Shown here: positions 8,241 to 17,783 of the stretch, in pieces | Layout of the letters: every line of letters starts with the position of its first letter | Position numbering within the stretch: position 1 is the stretch's first letter | DNA from: Flavobacteriia bacterium | Lineage (GTDB): Bacteria > Bacteroidota > Bacteroidia > Flavobacteriales_D > Crocinitomicaceae | DNA length: 64,000 bases | Assembly: GCA_026391005.1 (NCBI GenBank) | Contig: JAPLEV010000049.1 | Span: forward strand, 83,021 to 147,020 | Direction: 5' to 3' | Program-made: the position numbers and the translations under genes | Notes under the pieces: model-generated | What the model saw: only the letters and a program-made list of their open reading frames with translations | The model's database searches: none | Told to the model about the DNA's origin: nothing

Positions 8241-9401
8241 ATGCCATTTTATCATAAATTAGGATCTTTTCCGAGTAAGCGACATACCGTTTTTCGTCAG
8301 GAGGATGGAAGTTTATACCATGAGCAATTATTTGGAACCATAGGATTCGATGGAATGTCGACGCTAATGTATCATATTAATCCACCTACTATAGTTAAGG
8401 AAATTCTTGGTCAAAAAAATATTGCTCCTGAAATTGCACATGAAAAAAACATGCAAATGCGAAGTTTTCAGGGTTTTAATGTGATTCCAGCGAATGATTT
8501 TTTAGATAGCAGAAAACCAATTTTGGTAAATAATGATGTTTATATTGAATTAGCAGCCCCCACTTCCTCGATGACCGATTATTTTTATAAAAATGCTGAC
8601 GCAGATGAGGTTTTGTTTATACATCGTGGCGAGGGAAAGGTAAAAACTCAATTGGGAGACATAGCTTTTAAATATGGTGATTATATAGTTATTCCACGTG
8701 GAATGATTTATCAAATTCATTTTGATACAAGCGATAATAAATTACTCATTATTCAATCCTTTCATCCTATATACACCCCAAAACGCTATCGAAATAGGTT
8801 TGGACAATTACTCGAGCATTCACCTTATTGCGAGCGTGATATACGTCCACCCAGTGCGCTAGATGTTAAAAATGAAAAGGGTGATTTTTTGATTAAGATT
8901 AAAAAGCAAGATATTATTTACGACTATATCTATGCCCATCATCCATTTGATGTGGTAGGTTGGGATGGATTCAATTATCCTTACGCTTTTTCAATTCATG
9001 AATTTGAACCAATTACTGGAAGGGTTCATCAACCTCCACCTGTTCACCAGACCTTTGAAACTAGTGCATTTGTAATATGTTCTTTCGTTCCGCGTCTTTA
9101 TGACTACCACCCATTGTCAATTCCAGCTCCATACAATCACAGTAATATTGATTCTGATGAGGTGTTATATTACGTTGACGGCGACTTTATGAGTCGCAAC
9201 CATATTGAAAAGGGACAAATTACGCTACATCCTTCTGGTATTCCTCACGGTCCGCATCCAGGTGCTTATGAGAGAAGTATTGGAAAAACGTCTACAGAAG
9301 AATTAGCAGTAATGATTGACACTTTTAACCCTCTTAAACTTACTGCTTTTGCGATGGGTATTGAGGAGACAGATTACGCAAAATCATGGATCAACCATTA
9401 A
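8241..9401 (+). CDS. hmgA: Homogentisate 1,2-dioxygenase
   Basis: A 386-residue cupin-fold ring-cleaving dioxygenase opening homogentisate to maleylacetoacetate in tyrosine degradation. The N-terminus (MPFYHKLGSFPSKRHTVFRQ) and LHPSGIPHGPHPGAYE near the iron site are typical of the family. It is somewhat shorter than the roughly 430-445 residues of many proteobacterial and animal enzymes, as is usual for Bacteroidota forms. A TACATTTG sequence (8187-8194), matching the -7 consensus, lies upstream. The 4-hydroxyphenylpyruvate dioxygenase gene follows after 12 bp, so the two consecutive pathway steps are co-transcribed. Confidence 0.93.
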   Translation: MPFYHKLGSFPSKRHTVFRQEDGSLYHEQLFGTIGFDGMSTLMYHINPPTIVKEILGQKNIAPEIAHEKNMQMRSFQGFNVIPANDFLDSRKPILVNNDVYIELAAPTSSMTDYFYKNADADEVLFIHRGEGKVKTQLGDIAFKYGDYIVIPRGMIYQIHFDTSDNKLLIIQSFHPIYTPKRYRNRFGQLLEHSPYCERDIRPPSALDVKNEKGDFLIKIKKQDIIYDYIYAHHPFDVVGWDGFNYPYAFSIHEFEPITGRVHQPPPVHQTFETSAFVICSFVPRLYDYHPLSIPAPYNHSNIDSDEVLYYVDGDFMSRNHIEKGQITLHPSGIPHGPHPGAYERSIGKTSTEELAVMIDTFNPLKLTAFAMGIEETDYAKSWINH

Positions 9402-9413
9402 AAAAGTAAAACG

Positions 9414-10577
9414 ATGGCAGCAGAAATAAAAAATTTAAAAAATCTTCAAAATACCACCTATGGTCTGAAGAAATTATTTGACGATGCACAAGATTTCCTC
9501 CCTCTATTAGGAACTGATTATGTTGAATTATACGTGGGTAATGCTAAGCAATCGGCGCACTTTTATAAAACGGCATTTGGTTTTCAATCGGAGGCTTTTG
9601 CGGGATTAGAAACAGGTTGTAAGGATCGAGTGTCCTATGTTTTAAAGCAGGATAAAATCAGATTGGTACTTACAACGCCATTAACAATGGATGGACCTAT
9701 CAACGATCACATTAATAAGCATGGTGATGGAGTTAAAATCGTAGCACTTTGGGTGGAAGATGCCACAGTTGCATTTAATGAAACGACAAAACGAGGCGCC
9801 GTACCTTTTATGGAACCTACTCGTGAAGAAGATGAGCATGGTTATGTAATTCGATCGGGTATATATACTTACGGCGAAACGGTTCATATTTTTGTTGAAC
9901 GATCAAATTACGCTGGTATTTTTTTGCCTGGCTACAAAGCGTGGACGTCGCACTACAATCCCGCGCCGGTTGGTTTGAAATTTATTGATCACATGGTCGG
10001 AAATGTGGATTGGAATGAAATGAATACTTGGTGCCAGTTTTATGCTCAGGTTATGGGCTTTGCGCAGATCATTTCTTTTGATGATAACGACATTTCTACG
10101 GAATATACAGCTTTGATGAGCAAGGTAATGAGTAATGGGAATGGTCGGATTAAATTTCCAATAAATGAACCTGCAGCAGGCAAGAAAAAGTCTCAAATAG
10201 AGGAATACATTGATTTTTATAATGGTCCAGGCGTTCAGCACATTGCGCTTGCAACGGATGATATTATAGCAACAGTTTCTGCGATGCGCGATCGTGGGGT
10301 CGAATTTTTATATGTGCCAGACTCTTATTATCTTGATTTAATTGATCGAGTGGGCCAAATAGATGAGGATGTTGAGGTATTAAAACAACATGGTGTTTTA
10401 ATTGATCGCGATGAAGAGGGCTACTTGCTTCAATTATTCACAAAACCAGTGGTTGATCGTCCGACCATGTTTTTTGAAATCATTCAACGTAAAGGTGCGC
10501 AATCATTTGGGAAAGGTAATTTCAAAGCCTTATTTGAAGCGATTGAAAGGGAACAAGAAAATAGAGGAACTTTGTAA
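9414..10577 (+). CDS. hpd: 4-hydroxyphenylpyruvate dioxygenase
   Basis: A 387-residue Fe(II) enzyme converting 4-hydroxyphenylpyruvate to homogentisate, the step before HmgA. It has two vicinal-oxygen-chelate halves. Iron ligands are visible as the His in KFIDHMVGNV, the His in GVQHIALATDDI, and the Glu in TMFFEIIQRKG near the C-terminus. It forms a two-gene operon with hmgA and converges on frr, ending 10 bp from it. Maleylacetoacetate isomerase and fumarylacetoacetase are not in the window. Confidence 0.96.
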   Translation: MAAEIKNLKNLQNTTYGLKKLFDDAQDFLPLLGTDYVELYVGNAKQSAHFYKTAFGFQSEAFAGLETGCKDRVSYVLKQDKIRLVLTTPLTMDGPINDHINKHGDGVKIVALWVEDATVAFNETTKRGAVPFMEPTREEDEHGYVIRSGIYTYGETVHIFVERSNYAGIFLPGYKAWTSHYNPAPVGLKFIDHMVGNVDWNEMNTWCQFYAQVMGFAQIISFDDNDISTEYTALMSKVMSNGNGRIKFPINEPAAGKKKSQIEEYIDFYNGPGVQHIALATDDIIATVSAMRDRGVEFLYVPDSYYLDLIDRVGQIDEDVEVLKQHGVLIDRDEEGYLLQLFTKPVVDRPTMFFEIIQRKGAQSFGKGNFKALFEAIEREQENRGTL

Positions 10578-10587
10578 ATCAAAGGTT

Positions 10588-11151
10588 TTAGACCGTCATA
10601 ATTTCCTTTTCTTTCTGCTCTAGTAATTCGTCAATTTTCTTAATGAATTTATTGGTAATATCTTGAACAACAGCTTCAGCATCTTTGGTCATATCCTCCG
10701 ATAAACCATCGGTTTTCATGGTTTTAATGAAATCCAAGGCATCTTTACGATTATTTCGAATACCCACTTTTCCGGATTCACCTTCTGATTTTGCCTTTTT
10801 TACTAAATCTCTTCTTCTTTCTTCCGTTAGTGGTGGCACAGCAATTAATAATTGTTCTCCGTTGCTTTGTGGGTTTAATCCGAGATTTGCATTCATTATT
10901 CCTTTCGCGATATCATTCAAGGTGTTTTTTTCGAAGGGTTGAACAGTGATTGTTCGGGCGTCCATGGTGTTCACATTCGCGATTTGCTGTAAAGGGGTCA
11001 TTGCACCATAATACTCCACCATAACTCCAACTAGCATAGCAGGTGTTGCTTTTCCAGCGCGCACTTTCAATAATTCATTTTCAAAATGCGTCATTGTTTT
11101 ATCATTTGAACTCCGTAAATCATCGTAAACCATTTCTAGTTCTTCGGTCAT
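10588..11151 (-). CDS. frr: Ribosome recycling factor
   Basis: A 187-residue RRF of normal length. With EF-G it splits post-termination ribosomes. Characteristic sequence includes LLKVRAGKATPAMLVGVMVEYYG near the N-terminus, TVQPFEKNTLNDIAKGI in the middle, and VPPLTEERRRDLVKKAK in the long-helix domain. It lies 12 bp or so downstream of pyrH, the common pyrH-frr order, on the minus strand. Confidence 0.97.
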   Translation of the reverse strand: MTEELEMVYDDLRSSNDKTMTHFENELLKVRAGKATPAMLVGVMVEYYGAMTPLQQIANVNTMDARTITVQPFEKNTLNDIAKGIMNANLGLNPQSNGEQLLIAVPPLTEERRRDLVKKAKSEGESGKVGIRNNRKDALDFIKTMKTDGLSEDMTKDAEAVVQDITNKFIKKIDELLEQKEKEIMTV

Positions 11152-11162
11152 CTTATTAAATT

Positions 11163-11870
11163 TTAGTTTTGAACTATTGTTCCAATGTGCTCTTCGGTTA
11201 ATACTTTATAAAGTGTTCCAGGTGTATCCATATCAAAAACGATAATGGGAAGGTTATTCTCTTTACAAAGTGTAAATGCGGTTAAGTCCATCACATTTAG
11301 TCCTTTGGAGTAAACCTCATCGAATGTAATGTGGCTATATTTTGTAGCTGTTTTATCTTTTTCAGGATCAGCTGTATAAATGCCATCAACGCGTGTTCCT
11401 TTTAAGATGACTTCAGCATTTATTTCTATAGCACGCAAAGAAGCTGCGGAATCGGTTGTAAAAAAAGGATTACCTGTACCCGCCCCAAAGATTACCACAC
11501 GCCCTTTTTCTAAATGCCGAACGGCTTTTCTTCGAACAAATGGTTCACAAATTTCTTTCATTTCAATGGCAGATTGAAGTCGCGTTTCAACTTGAATAGC
11601 TTCTAGTGCAGCTTGAAGAGCCATGGAATTAATCATAGTGGCGAGCATTCCCATATAGTCGCCGTGCGTTCTATCCATTCCGCCTTGCTCAGCTTGCACA
11701 CCTCTAAAAATATTTCCCCCGCCTATAACGATAGCTATTTCAACACCTGTCGCATGAAGTTCTTTTATTTGTTTAGCGTAGGAAGTGATTTTATCATTAT
11801 CAATACCGAATTGTTTGGCTCCCATTAAGGATTCTCCACTTAGTTTTAGTAGAATACGTTTGTATTTCAT
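11163..11870 (-). CDS. pyrH: Uridylate (UMP) kinase
   Basis: A 235-residue amino-acid-kinase-fold UMP kinase, hexameric in characterised bacteria, making UDP from UMP. Visible motifs are [11 protein letters not shown] at the N-terminus, [11 protein letters not shown], and [20 protein letters not shown] use the ATG at 11870, which gives [13 protein letters not shown], rather than a TTG six codons upstream. It is followed by frr. The upstream 130 bp towards the rluF-like gene hold nothing I recognise. Confidence 0.96.
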   Translation of the reverse strand: MKYKRILLKLSGESLMGAKQFGIDNDKITSYAKQIKELHATGVEIAIVIGGGNIFRGVQAEQGGMDRTHGDYMGMLATMINSMALQAALEAIQVETRLQSAIEMKEICEPFVRRKAVRHLEKGRVVIFGAGTGNPFFTTDSAASLRAIEINAEVILKGTRVDGIYTADPEKDKTATKYSHITFDEVYSKGLNVMDLTAFTLCKENNLPIIVFDMDTPGTLYKVLTEEHIGTIVQN

Positions 11871-11999
11871 GGTATTGAATTTAGGCAAATATACTATGAT
11901 TATTTGAAATGCTTAACAATGGCTGTTGGCTGATGAGATTTCTTTATGGAAGATTCTTTTGTCATTAATGGAATTCTCACCCTTGTTAATTGGTTAAAT

Positions 12000-12755
12000 T
12001 TATTCTTCATCGCTATCCCAAGGTAGGCTTGCGTCTTCTGTTTTGCTTGATTCTGCAATTAATTGCTGTAATTCATTTAATTCTTCTTCATGCAATTCCC
12101 GGTATTGTCCTAGTGGAAGATCCAATTTTATATTGATAATTCTTGTTCGAGTTAACTCCACTACTTCGTAATCTAAATAGTTGCACATTCTTCTAATTTG
12201 CCGATTTAGTCCTTGTGTCAATATAATTTTAAAACTAAAGGTTGTTATTTTAACAACCGTACACTTACGTGTTATGGTGTCTAGCACGGGAACGCCATTC
12301 CCCATTTGTTTAATAAATTCTTTGCTTATGGGCCTGTCAACACGAACAATATATTCTTTTTCGTGATTATTTCGAGCACGCAAAATTTTGTTGACTATTT
12401 CCCCATCGTTTGTCAATAATAATAAGCCATTGCTATTTTTGTCTAATCTTCCAATTGGAAAAATTCTTATTGGATAGTCGATGAAGTCTATAATGTTGTC
12501 TATAACATCTAAGCTGGTGGTGCATTCGATCCCCTCAGGTTTGTTAATTGCTAAGTACACTAGTTTTTCGGTTGTTTCATTGATTGATTTACCATCGATG
12601 CAAACATTATCATTTGGGCTCACTTTTGTTCCCATTTGTGGTACTATACCATTGATGGTCACGCGGCCTTCATCAATAAGTTTATCCGCTTCTCTGCGTG
12701 AACAAATTCCTTTTTCACTAATAAATTTATTTAGTCGTTTTAGATCGGATTCCAT
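12000..12755 (-). CDS. rluF: 23S rRNA pseudouridine synthase, RluF-like
   Basis: A 251-residue RsuA/RluB/E/F-type pseudouridine synthase. An S4 RNA-binding domain covers about residues 4-50 (LNKFISEKGICSRREADKLI). The catalytic domain contains IGRLDKNSNGLLLLTNDG, with catalytic Asp105, and GLNRQIRRMCNYLDYEV. The signatures HEKEYIV and RRMCNYLDYEV fit RluF (modifying U2604 of 23S rRNA) better than RluB. A short acidic tail (EDASLPWDSDEE) ends the protein. The exact target nucleotide is inferred from family resemblance. Confidence 0.85.
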   Translation of the reverse strand: MESDLKRLNKFISEKGICSRREADKLIDEGRVTINGIVPQMGTKVSPNDNVCIDGKSINETTEKLVYLAINKPEGIECTTSLDVIDNIIDFIDYPIRIFPIGRLDKNSNGLLLLTNDGEIVNKILRARNNHEKEYIVRVDRPISKEFIKQMGNGVPVLDTITRKCTVVKITTFSFKIILTQGLNRQIRRMCNYLDYEVVELTRTRIINIKLDLPLGQYRELHEEELNELQQLIAESSKTEDASLPWDSDEE

Positions 12756-12853
12756 GGCTCAAAGGTATTCAAATAGACTATGTCAAACAAATTGATTTAT
12801 GATACTTCCGGTAGACTTCTAAAATTCATTTTTTTTAAAATTTAAACAAAAAA

Positions 12854-12879
12854 AAATCCCGTTTCTAAAAACGGGATTT
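12854..12879 (-). terminator. Rho-independent terminator after tsf
   Basis: AAATCCCGTTT (12854-12864) and AAACGGGATTT (12869-12879) form a perfect 11-bp stem around a 4-base loop. On the minus strand it is followed by a run of about nine T. It sits 20 bp past the tsf stop and should end the L13-S9-S2-EF-Ts transcript. Confidence 0.9.
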
Positions 12880-12898
12880 AACAACTAAATAATTTAAA

Positions 12899-13729
12899 TT
12901 AACTTAATGAAAATCGTTTAAAGTCAGTAACTGACAGCCCTTTTTCGGTAGCATTTAAGAATTGTTCAACGCTTAATTTATTATCTCTAACAAATGGTTG
13001 ACTTAACAAAGTGTTTTCTTGAAAAAATTTGTTTAATCGACCCATAGCAATTTTCTCTGCCATTTCAACCGTCTTTCCCTCTTGAATTGCAAGTTCTTTT
13101 CCTACTTCAATTTCACGTTCAATTGTTCTTGCATCAACACCACCCTTATCTATAGCAATTGGATTCATTGCAGCAATTTGCATGGCAACTTGTCGACCTG
13201 CTTCTGCAGCAGCTTCAACATTATTGTTTAAGCCAACTAAAGTGGCCAATTGATTTCCTGGGTGGTTATAAGCAACCACTTTTTCAGATTGGATAATTGC
13301 ATAAGAAGACAATTCTAATTTTTCACCTAAGCGACCAATTTGCTCGATTATTTTTTCTTCTAAGGTCAATTTGTCATCGTATGCAAGCGCTTTCAAAGCA
13401 TCAACGTTAGAAGGTTTTTGACTTAAAGCTAGATCAACGATTGATTGCACAAAAGAAACATATCCTTCATTTTTAGCAACGAAATCTGTTTCGCAGTTTA
13501 AAGCAAGAATTACGCCTGTTTGACCATCAGCCGCTGCTTGCGCCATGATTAGGCCTTCTTTGGCATCATTGTCACCTCTTTTCGCAGCAACTTTTTGTCC
13601 TTTTTTACGAAGAATATCGATCGCCATTTCGATGTCACCATTAGATTCTACTAATGCATTTTTGCAGTCCATCATTCCTGCACCGGTTTGTTGACGTAAA
13701 TTATTTACATCAGCAGCTGTAATTGCCAT
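12899..13729 (-). CDS. tsf: Translation elongation factor Ts
   Basis: A 276-residue EF-Ts that recycles EF-Tu-GDP. The N-terminal UBA-like part has VNNLRQQTGAGMMDCKNAL, and the core has LNCETDFVAKNEGYVSFV. The C-terminus has NTLLSQPFVRDNKLSVEQFL. It lies 34 bp downstream of rpsB, the usual rpsB-tsf pairing, and is followed by a strong terminator. Confidence 0.97.
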   Translation of the reverse strand: MAITAADVNNLRQQTGAGMMDCKNALVESNGDIEMAIDILRKKGQKVAAKRGDNDAKEGLIMAQAAADGQTGVILALNCETDFVAKNEGYVSFVQSIVDLALSQKPSNVDALKALAYDDKLTLEEKIIEQIGRLGEKLELSSYAIIQSEKVVAYNHPGNQLATLVGLNNNVEAAAEAGRQVAMQIAAMNPIAIDKGGVDARTIEREIEVGKELAIQEGKTVEMAEKIAMGRLNKFFQENTLLSQPFVRDNKLSVEQFLNATEKGLSVTDFKRFSLS

Positions 13730-13763
13730 GGTCTATAAATTTATTGGTTTAAAATATGTGAGA

Positions 13764-14720
13764 TTAAGCTTCTTCTTCCTTGTTATCTTCAGCAACAGGC
13801 GCTTCTTCAGCAACTGGCGCTTCTTCAACAACTGGAGTTTCTTCCGCAACAGGAGTTTCTTCAACAACAGGAGTTTCTTCAGCAACAGGAGCATCTTCAG
13901 CAACAGGAGCATCTTCAACAACTGCCGCTTCAGTATTCTCTATAGAATTTAATCGTTTTCTTGTTTTTGGAGCGGTATTACCTTTTGCCTCAACTAGCTC
14001 TTCTGAACCTGATTCATTTTCAGGTTTCATGTTTTTTCTATCTTCTAATCCGTCACGAATTGCATCGCAGATTTCATCTAGAATAAGCGAAATTGATTTA
14101 GTTGCATCGTCATTTGATGGGATAGGAAAGTCGACTAGCTTTGGATTAGAATTCGTATCTACCATAGCAAAAACAGGAATATTTAATCTTTTTGCTTCTG
14201 CCAATGCAATATGCTCCTTCATTATATCCACTATAAAAATTGCTGCTGGTTGTCTTGTCATTTCGGCAATAGAACCAAAAGTTTTTTCTAGCTTTTCACG
14301 CTGACGTGTTTTGAATAGTTTTTCGCGCTTGTTTAATGTTTCCCATGTACCATCTGACTTCATTTTATCAATCACAGTCATTTTTTTGATTGATTTTCTT
14401 GTCGTTTGAAAATTTGTTAACATTCCACCGGTCCATCTTTCTGTTACGTATGGCATGTTTATTTTAATAACTCTTTCAGAAACAATTTCTTTAGCTTGTT
14501 TTTTTGTTGCAACGAAAAGAACTTTTTTACCAGAGCGAGCGATTTGTTTCATTGCAGCACATGCCTGATTGAGATGAATAATCGTTTTATTTAAATCGAT
14601 TATGTGTATTCCTTTCTTCTCTTCGAAGATATAAGGAGCCATCGCTGGGTTCCACTTTCTTTTTTGGTGACCGAAATGAACTCCTGCATTTAAAAGAGTT
14701 TCAAAATTTAATTTAGACAT
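13764..14720 (-). CDS. rpsB: 30S ribosomal protein S2 with repetitive acidic tail
   Basis: A 318-residue S2. The conserved core ([41 protein letters not shown]) ends near residue 235. Beyond it is an unusual tail of about 80 residues that includes seven or so imperfect hexapeptides of the form (A/T)PV(A/V)E(E/D), coded by an 18-bp tandem DNA repeat at about 13785-13925. Typical S2 is 230-260 residues; extended acidic tails are known in Bacteroidota but vary. The repeats invite length changes by slippage. It follows rpsI and precedes tsf. Confidence 0.95.
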   Translation of the reverse strand: MSKLNFETLLNAGVHFGHQKRKWNPAMAPYIFEEKKGIHIIDLNKTIIHLNQACAAMKQIARSGKKVLFVATKKQAKEIVSERVIKINMPYVTERWTGGMLTNFQTTRKSIKKMTVIDKMKSDGTWETLNKREKLFKTRQREKLEKTFGSIAEMTRQPAAIFIVDIMKEHIALAEAKRLNIPVFAMVDTNSNPKLVDFPIPSNDDATKSISLILDEICDAIRDGLEDRKNMKPENESGSEELVEAKGNTAPKTRKRLNSIENTEAAVVEDAPVAEDAPVAEETPVVEETPVAEETPVVEEAPVAEEAPVAEDNKEEEA

Positions 14721-14818
14721 ATATAATTTATTTGTTTACGTTCCTTAAATTAGTTCAACAGTTGAGGGATCATAACGATGGGTACTCAAAAGTTTGGATA
14801 CTAAACCACCAAACTCGA

Positions 14819-15205
14819 TTAACGTTTCGAGAATTGGAATTTCTTTCTTGCCTTTGGTTGACCTGGCTTTTTACGTTCCACCATTCGGGGATCACGTGTC
14901 ATTAAACCATCAGCTTTTAATAACGGCTTGTAATCAGCTGAGATTTCAACTAATGCACGTGAAATACCTAATCGAATAGCTTCCGCTTGGCCATTAATTC
15001 CACCGCCCATAACATTGACTTTAACGTCGTATTTCCCAACTGTTTCTGTTAAGACAAATGGTTGATTTATTTTAGCTTGTAGTACATCAATTGGAAACAT
15101 TACAGCCATAGCTTTTTTGTTAATTGATATATTGCCTTTTCCTTGGGATAAATATACACGAGCAACCGCCGTCTTCCTTCTTCCTAGAGCGTTTATGATT
15201 TCCAT
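14819..15205 (-). CDS. rpsI: 30S ribosomal protein S9
   Basis: A 128-residue S9 of normal length. It starts MEIINALGRRKTAVARVYLS and ends in the typical basic tail PGQPKARKKFQFSKR, whose final Lys-Arg reaches the P-site tRNA. It lies one base after rplM, the standard rplM-rpsI operon, which continues into rpsB-tsf. Confidence 0.97.
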   Translation of the reverse strand: MEIINALGRRKTAVARVYLSQGKGNISINKKAMAVMFPIDVLQAKINQPFVLTETVGKYDVKVNVMGGGINGQAEAIRLGISRALVEISADYKPLLKADGLMTRDPRMVERKKPGQPKARKKFQFSKR

Positions 15206-15206
15206 A

Positions 15207-15662
15207 TTATTTGAGTGAATCTAAATTTAACAATTCTGGTTGTTGAGCTTCGTGCTTGTGTGTGTCACCAACATACACCTTAAGGTTTGTGAATAATTGT
15301 CTCCCTAAAGTATTTTTAGGCAACATACCTTTTATAGCCTTTTCAATTAGTCTTTCGGGATGATTTTTTAGCATGTTTTCAGCTGTGGTGAAACGCTGCC
15401 CACCAGGATAGCCGGAAAACCGAACATATTCTTTGTTCGCTAATTTAGCACCTGAGAAGGTAATTTTCTCTGCATTGATAATTATTACATTATCCCCACA
15501 ATCTGCATGAGGGGTATAATTTGTTTTATACTTCCCACGGATTACTTTAGCAACTTTACTTGCTAATCTTCCAACTGTATGTCCATCTGCATTTACAATA
15601 AACCACTTTTTATTAGCGGTTTGCGCATTGCCAGAAATCGTTTTATAACTTAATGTATCCAC
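15207..15662 (-). CDS. rplM: 50S ribosomal protein L13
   Basis: A 151-residue L13, first gene of the L13-S9-S2-EF-Ts cluster. Motifs are VNADGHTVGRLASKVAKVIRGK and FSGYPGG. The start codon is GTG at 15662: MDTLSYKT is the expected N-terminus of the family in this phylum and there is no nearby in-frame ATG. About 100 bp separate it from the enoyl-CoA hydratase gene upstream and should hold the promoter. Confidence 0.96.
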   Translation of the reverse strand: MDTLSYKTISGNAQTANKKWFIVNADGHTVGRLASKVAKVIRGKYKTNYTPHADCGDNVIIINAEKITFSGAKLANKEYVRFSGYPGGQRFTTAENMLKNHPERLIEKAIKGMLPKNTLGRQLFTNLKVYVGDTHKHEAQQPELLNLDSLK

Positions 15663-15765
15663 GTTGTATGCTTTAATGTGTGCATTTAAACCCTAAAATA
15701 GGGGTGCAAAGATAGGATTTTTGTTTTTATTAACAAAGAATAAAATAAAAAAAATAAAGAAATTT

Positions 15766-16527
15766 TTATCGGCTTTTGAATGCAAGAATTGCTTCGCGTG
15801 TAAAATCGCTTAAAACCAATTTTCCGCTTATGCTCGCGCGACTAGAAAGTAAGGTATCCCAATTTTCTGTCCCTTCCCAAAAAACTTTTTTTAGGGCTGA
15901 CATTGCTTCGGGATTAGAAAGTGATAGTTTAGTCGCTAGCGTTTGAATAGCAACATCCATTTCAGCATTTGTATCGTATATTTCCGTGTACAACCCTTTC
16001 TTCATGGCCCATTCAGCACTTCGCCATTCGCTTGCATTAATGGCTAATTCACTCATGGCCGAAAGTCCAATTTTTCGCTGAACTGCCGGACCAACTACAA
16101 AAGGGCCAATGCCAACGGCTAATTCAGACAGTTTAACACTCGCATTTGTAGTTGCAAAACAATAATCAGTTGCACTTGCTATACCAACTCCACCTCCGAC
16201 TGCTTTTCCTTGGACCCTTCCGATAATTAATTTTGGACATAGACGACAAGCGTTAATTACTTTTGCAAATCCCGAAAAAAACAATTCTCCTGATTTTATG
16301 TCAGAAATGGCAATGAGCTCATCAAAGCTAGCGCCAGCGCAAAATACTTTTTCTCCAAAGGATTTTAAAATGATTACCTTGACTTTTTCGTCCTCGCCAA
16401 GCGAAGTAATTGTTTTAGCCAGTAATTGAAGCAAGGTCCCCGGAAGTGAATTGCTCTGGGGGTGACTAAAGCTGATGGTACCAATTCCGTTAAGAATAGA
16501 AGTTTCAACTGTTCCTATTTCCTCCAT
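15766..16527 (-). CDS. Enoyl-CoA hydratase/isomerase family protein
   Basis: A 253-residue crotonase-fold protein. The oxyanion-hole segments are FCAGASFDEL and VQGKAVGGGVGIASATDY. Of the two catalytic glutamates of classical hydratases, the second (KLSELAVGIGP) is present, but the first, normally in GGGCEL, is replaced by Gly (GGGVGI). It may therefore be an isomerase, a hydrolase or a specialised hydratase rather than a standard enoyl-CoA hydratase. It sits 11 bp downstream of the coiled-coil gene on the same strand. Confidence 0.85.
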   Translation of the reverse strand: MEEIGTVETSILNGIGTISFSHPQSNSLPGTLLQLLAKTITSLGEDEKVKVIILKSFGEKVFCAGASFDELIAISDIKSGELFFSGFAKVINACRLCPKLIIGRVQGKAVGGGVGIASATDYCFATTNASVKLSELAVGIGPFVVGPAVQRKIGLSAMSELAINASEWRSAEWAMKKGLYTEIYDTNAEMDVAIQTLATKLSLSNPEAMSALKKVFWEGTENWDTLLSSRASISGKLVLSDFTREAILAFKSR

Positions 16528-16538
16528 CGTTGTTTTGT

Positions 16539-17492
16539 TTACTTCAAGGTTATACTATCAGTTCCAATAACAACGCCATCGCAAATAACTTTAATTTTAT
16601 AATTTCCTTTTATGGCTTTTTCAGACTTGAAATCATAAAAAATAGAAACATCGATTGCCTGATTTTGATAATCAATTTCTTTTTTATCAGAGTAACCAAC
16701 GTTACCTAGTTCAGTATCTACAGTATTATTTGAACGAGATTGAAGTACTTTGCCAGAAGGATCGGTGATCTGTAAAAAGACAGTTTTTTTTCCTGCAGTT
16801 GCCAAGGGATTTTGAGAAACGGTAAAGCTGGACATAATTTGAATAGTATTTTTTGCTCTGTCTGTTTCTTTTATAGTCTTATTCCAATTGGACAGTAAGC
16901 CTGACGAATGAAATGAATAGGCCTGAAGCTTAGCCCCTTTCTTTAGTTGGATATTTTTTTCTTCAGCATCTTTTTTAAATTCATCTCTTTCGTTAGTGGT
17001 ATTATTAAGTTGAACGGAAGTTTCGTCTAGCTTTGAAGTTAATTCGATATTCAGGGTATTTAAGGCATCAATTTCTTTAACATAACCCTTCATAATCGTG
17101 CGCAAAGTTTCGTTCTCTTTCCTGAGTTGGAAAAGTTGTGAGGCAGTAATTTTTTTATTCGAATTTAATTCATTCAACAATCCTTTAATTTTATCTTTCT
17201 GGATGTTAAGGCTATCAGCTTTGCTTTGATCTTTATCAATTAATTTATCATAAGTATCAAGCATATTTTTAAAATCAGTTTTCAAATCATTGGATAAATT
17301 ACCAACATAACCATCCATCATTTTATTCATACCTTCCATGTCAGATTTAAGAATTAAATTCTCGTTGTTACAAGCATTTAATTCTGACCGCTTACCAGAC
17401 CACATGAAGGTTATAAAAGCCAATGCTGCTAAAAGAATAAATATGGCAATTAAATAAAATCCATTACTGCTCTTTGGGGTTTCTTCGCTCAT
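16539..17492 (-). CDS. Membrane-anchored coiled-coil protein of unknown function
   Basis: A 317-residue protein I do not recognise by name. It starts with a short polar segment and one transmembrane helix (about residues 11-31, FYLIAIFILLAALAFITFMW). A long charged heptad-like region (about 35-185) is likely to form a coiled coil. The C-terminal beta-rich domain (about 190-317) includes TVFLQITDPSGKVLQS and NYKIKVICDGVVIGTDSITLK, suggestive of an immunoglobulin-like fold outside the membrane. It lies between purS and the enoyl-CoA hydratase gene, with no functional clue from its neighbours. Confidence 0.75.
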   Translation of the reverse strand: MSEETPKSSNGFYLIAIFILLAALAFITFMWSGKRSELNACNNENLILKSDMEGMNKMMDGYVGNLSNDLKTDFKNMLDTYDKLIDKDQSKADSLNIQKDKIKGLLNELNSNKKITASQLFQLRKENETLRTIMKGYVKEIDALNTLNIELTSKLDETSVQLNNTTNERDEFKKDAEEKNIQLKKGAKLQAYSFHSSGLLSNWNKTIKETDRAKNTIQIMSSFTVSQNPLATAGKKTVFLQITDPSGKVLQSRSNNTVDTELGNVGYSDKKEIDYQNQAIDVSIFYDFKSEKAIKGNYKIKVICDGVVIGTDSITLK

Positions 17493-17531
17493 GATATTAT
17501 TTTTTAAGTACTATTTTAATTTGTTAAAAAT

Positions 17532-17783
17532 TTAGCAACTTTCAATTTTGAAATCATATTTTTCCATAATTTGATTCGCCAAAAGCTTCTTGCAGGCTTC
17601 CTCTACTTTTAATTCAGCGGTTTTTAAATCGTTACAATCAATAAATATTCGAATATGGCGTCCGATTCTTACATTTTCTACTTCCGACAAACCAATATTT
17701 TGAAGCGCACTTGTAACTGCTTTTCCTTGAGGATCTAATAAGGCATCTTGGGGCATTATATCTATTTCAGCTTTGAATTTCAT
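17532..17783 (-). CDS. purS: Phosphoribosylformylglycinamidine synthase subunit PurS
   Basis: An 83-residue PurS starting MKFKAEIDIMPQDALLDPQGKA, which matches the family start. I therefore use the ATG at 17783 and not a TTG eight codons upstream. PurS bridges PurL and PurQ in the small-subunit type of FGAM synthetase in purine synthesis. The start overlaps the end of pssA by 17 bp. PurL and PurQ are not in the window. Confidence 0.9.
   Translation of the reverse strand: MKFKAEIDIMPQDALLDPQGKAVTSALQNIGLSEVENVRIGRHIRIFIDCNDLKTAELKVEEACKKLLANQIMEKYDFKIESC

Noticed and set aside
13733..14304. Long open frames antisense to and shifted against rpsB, rich in Leu/Lys or Ser/Thr repeats
   Set aside because: They are by-products of the 18-bp repeat in the S2 tail, which keeps several frames open; no independent start signal or homology.
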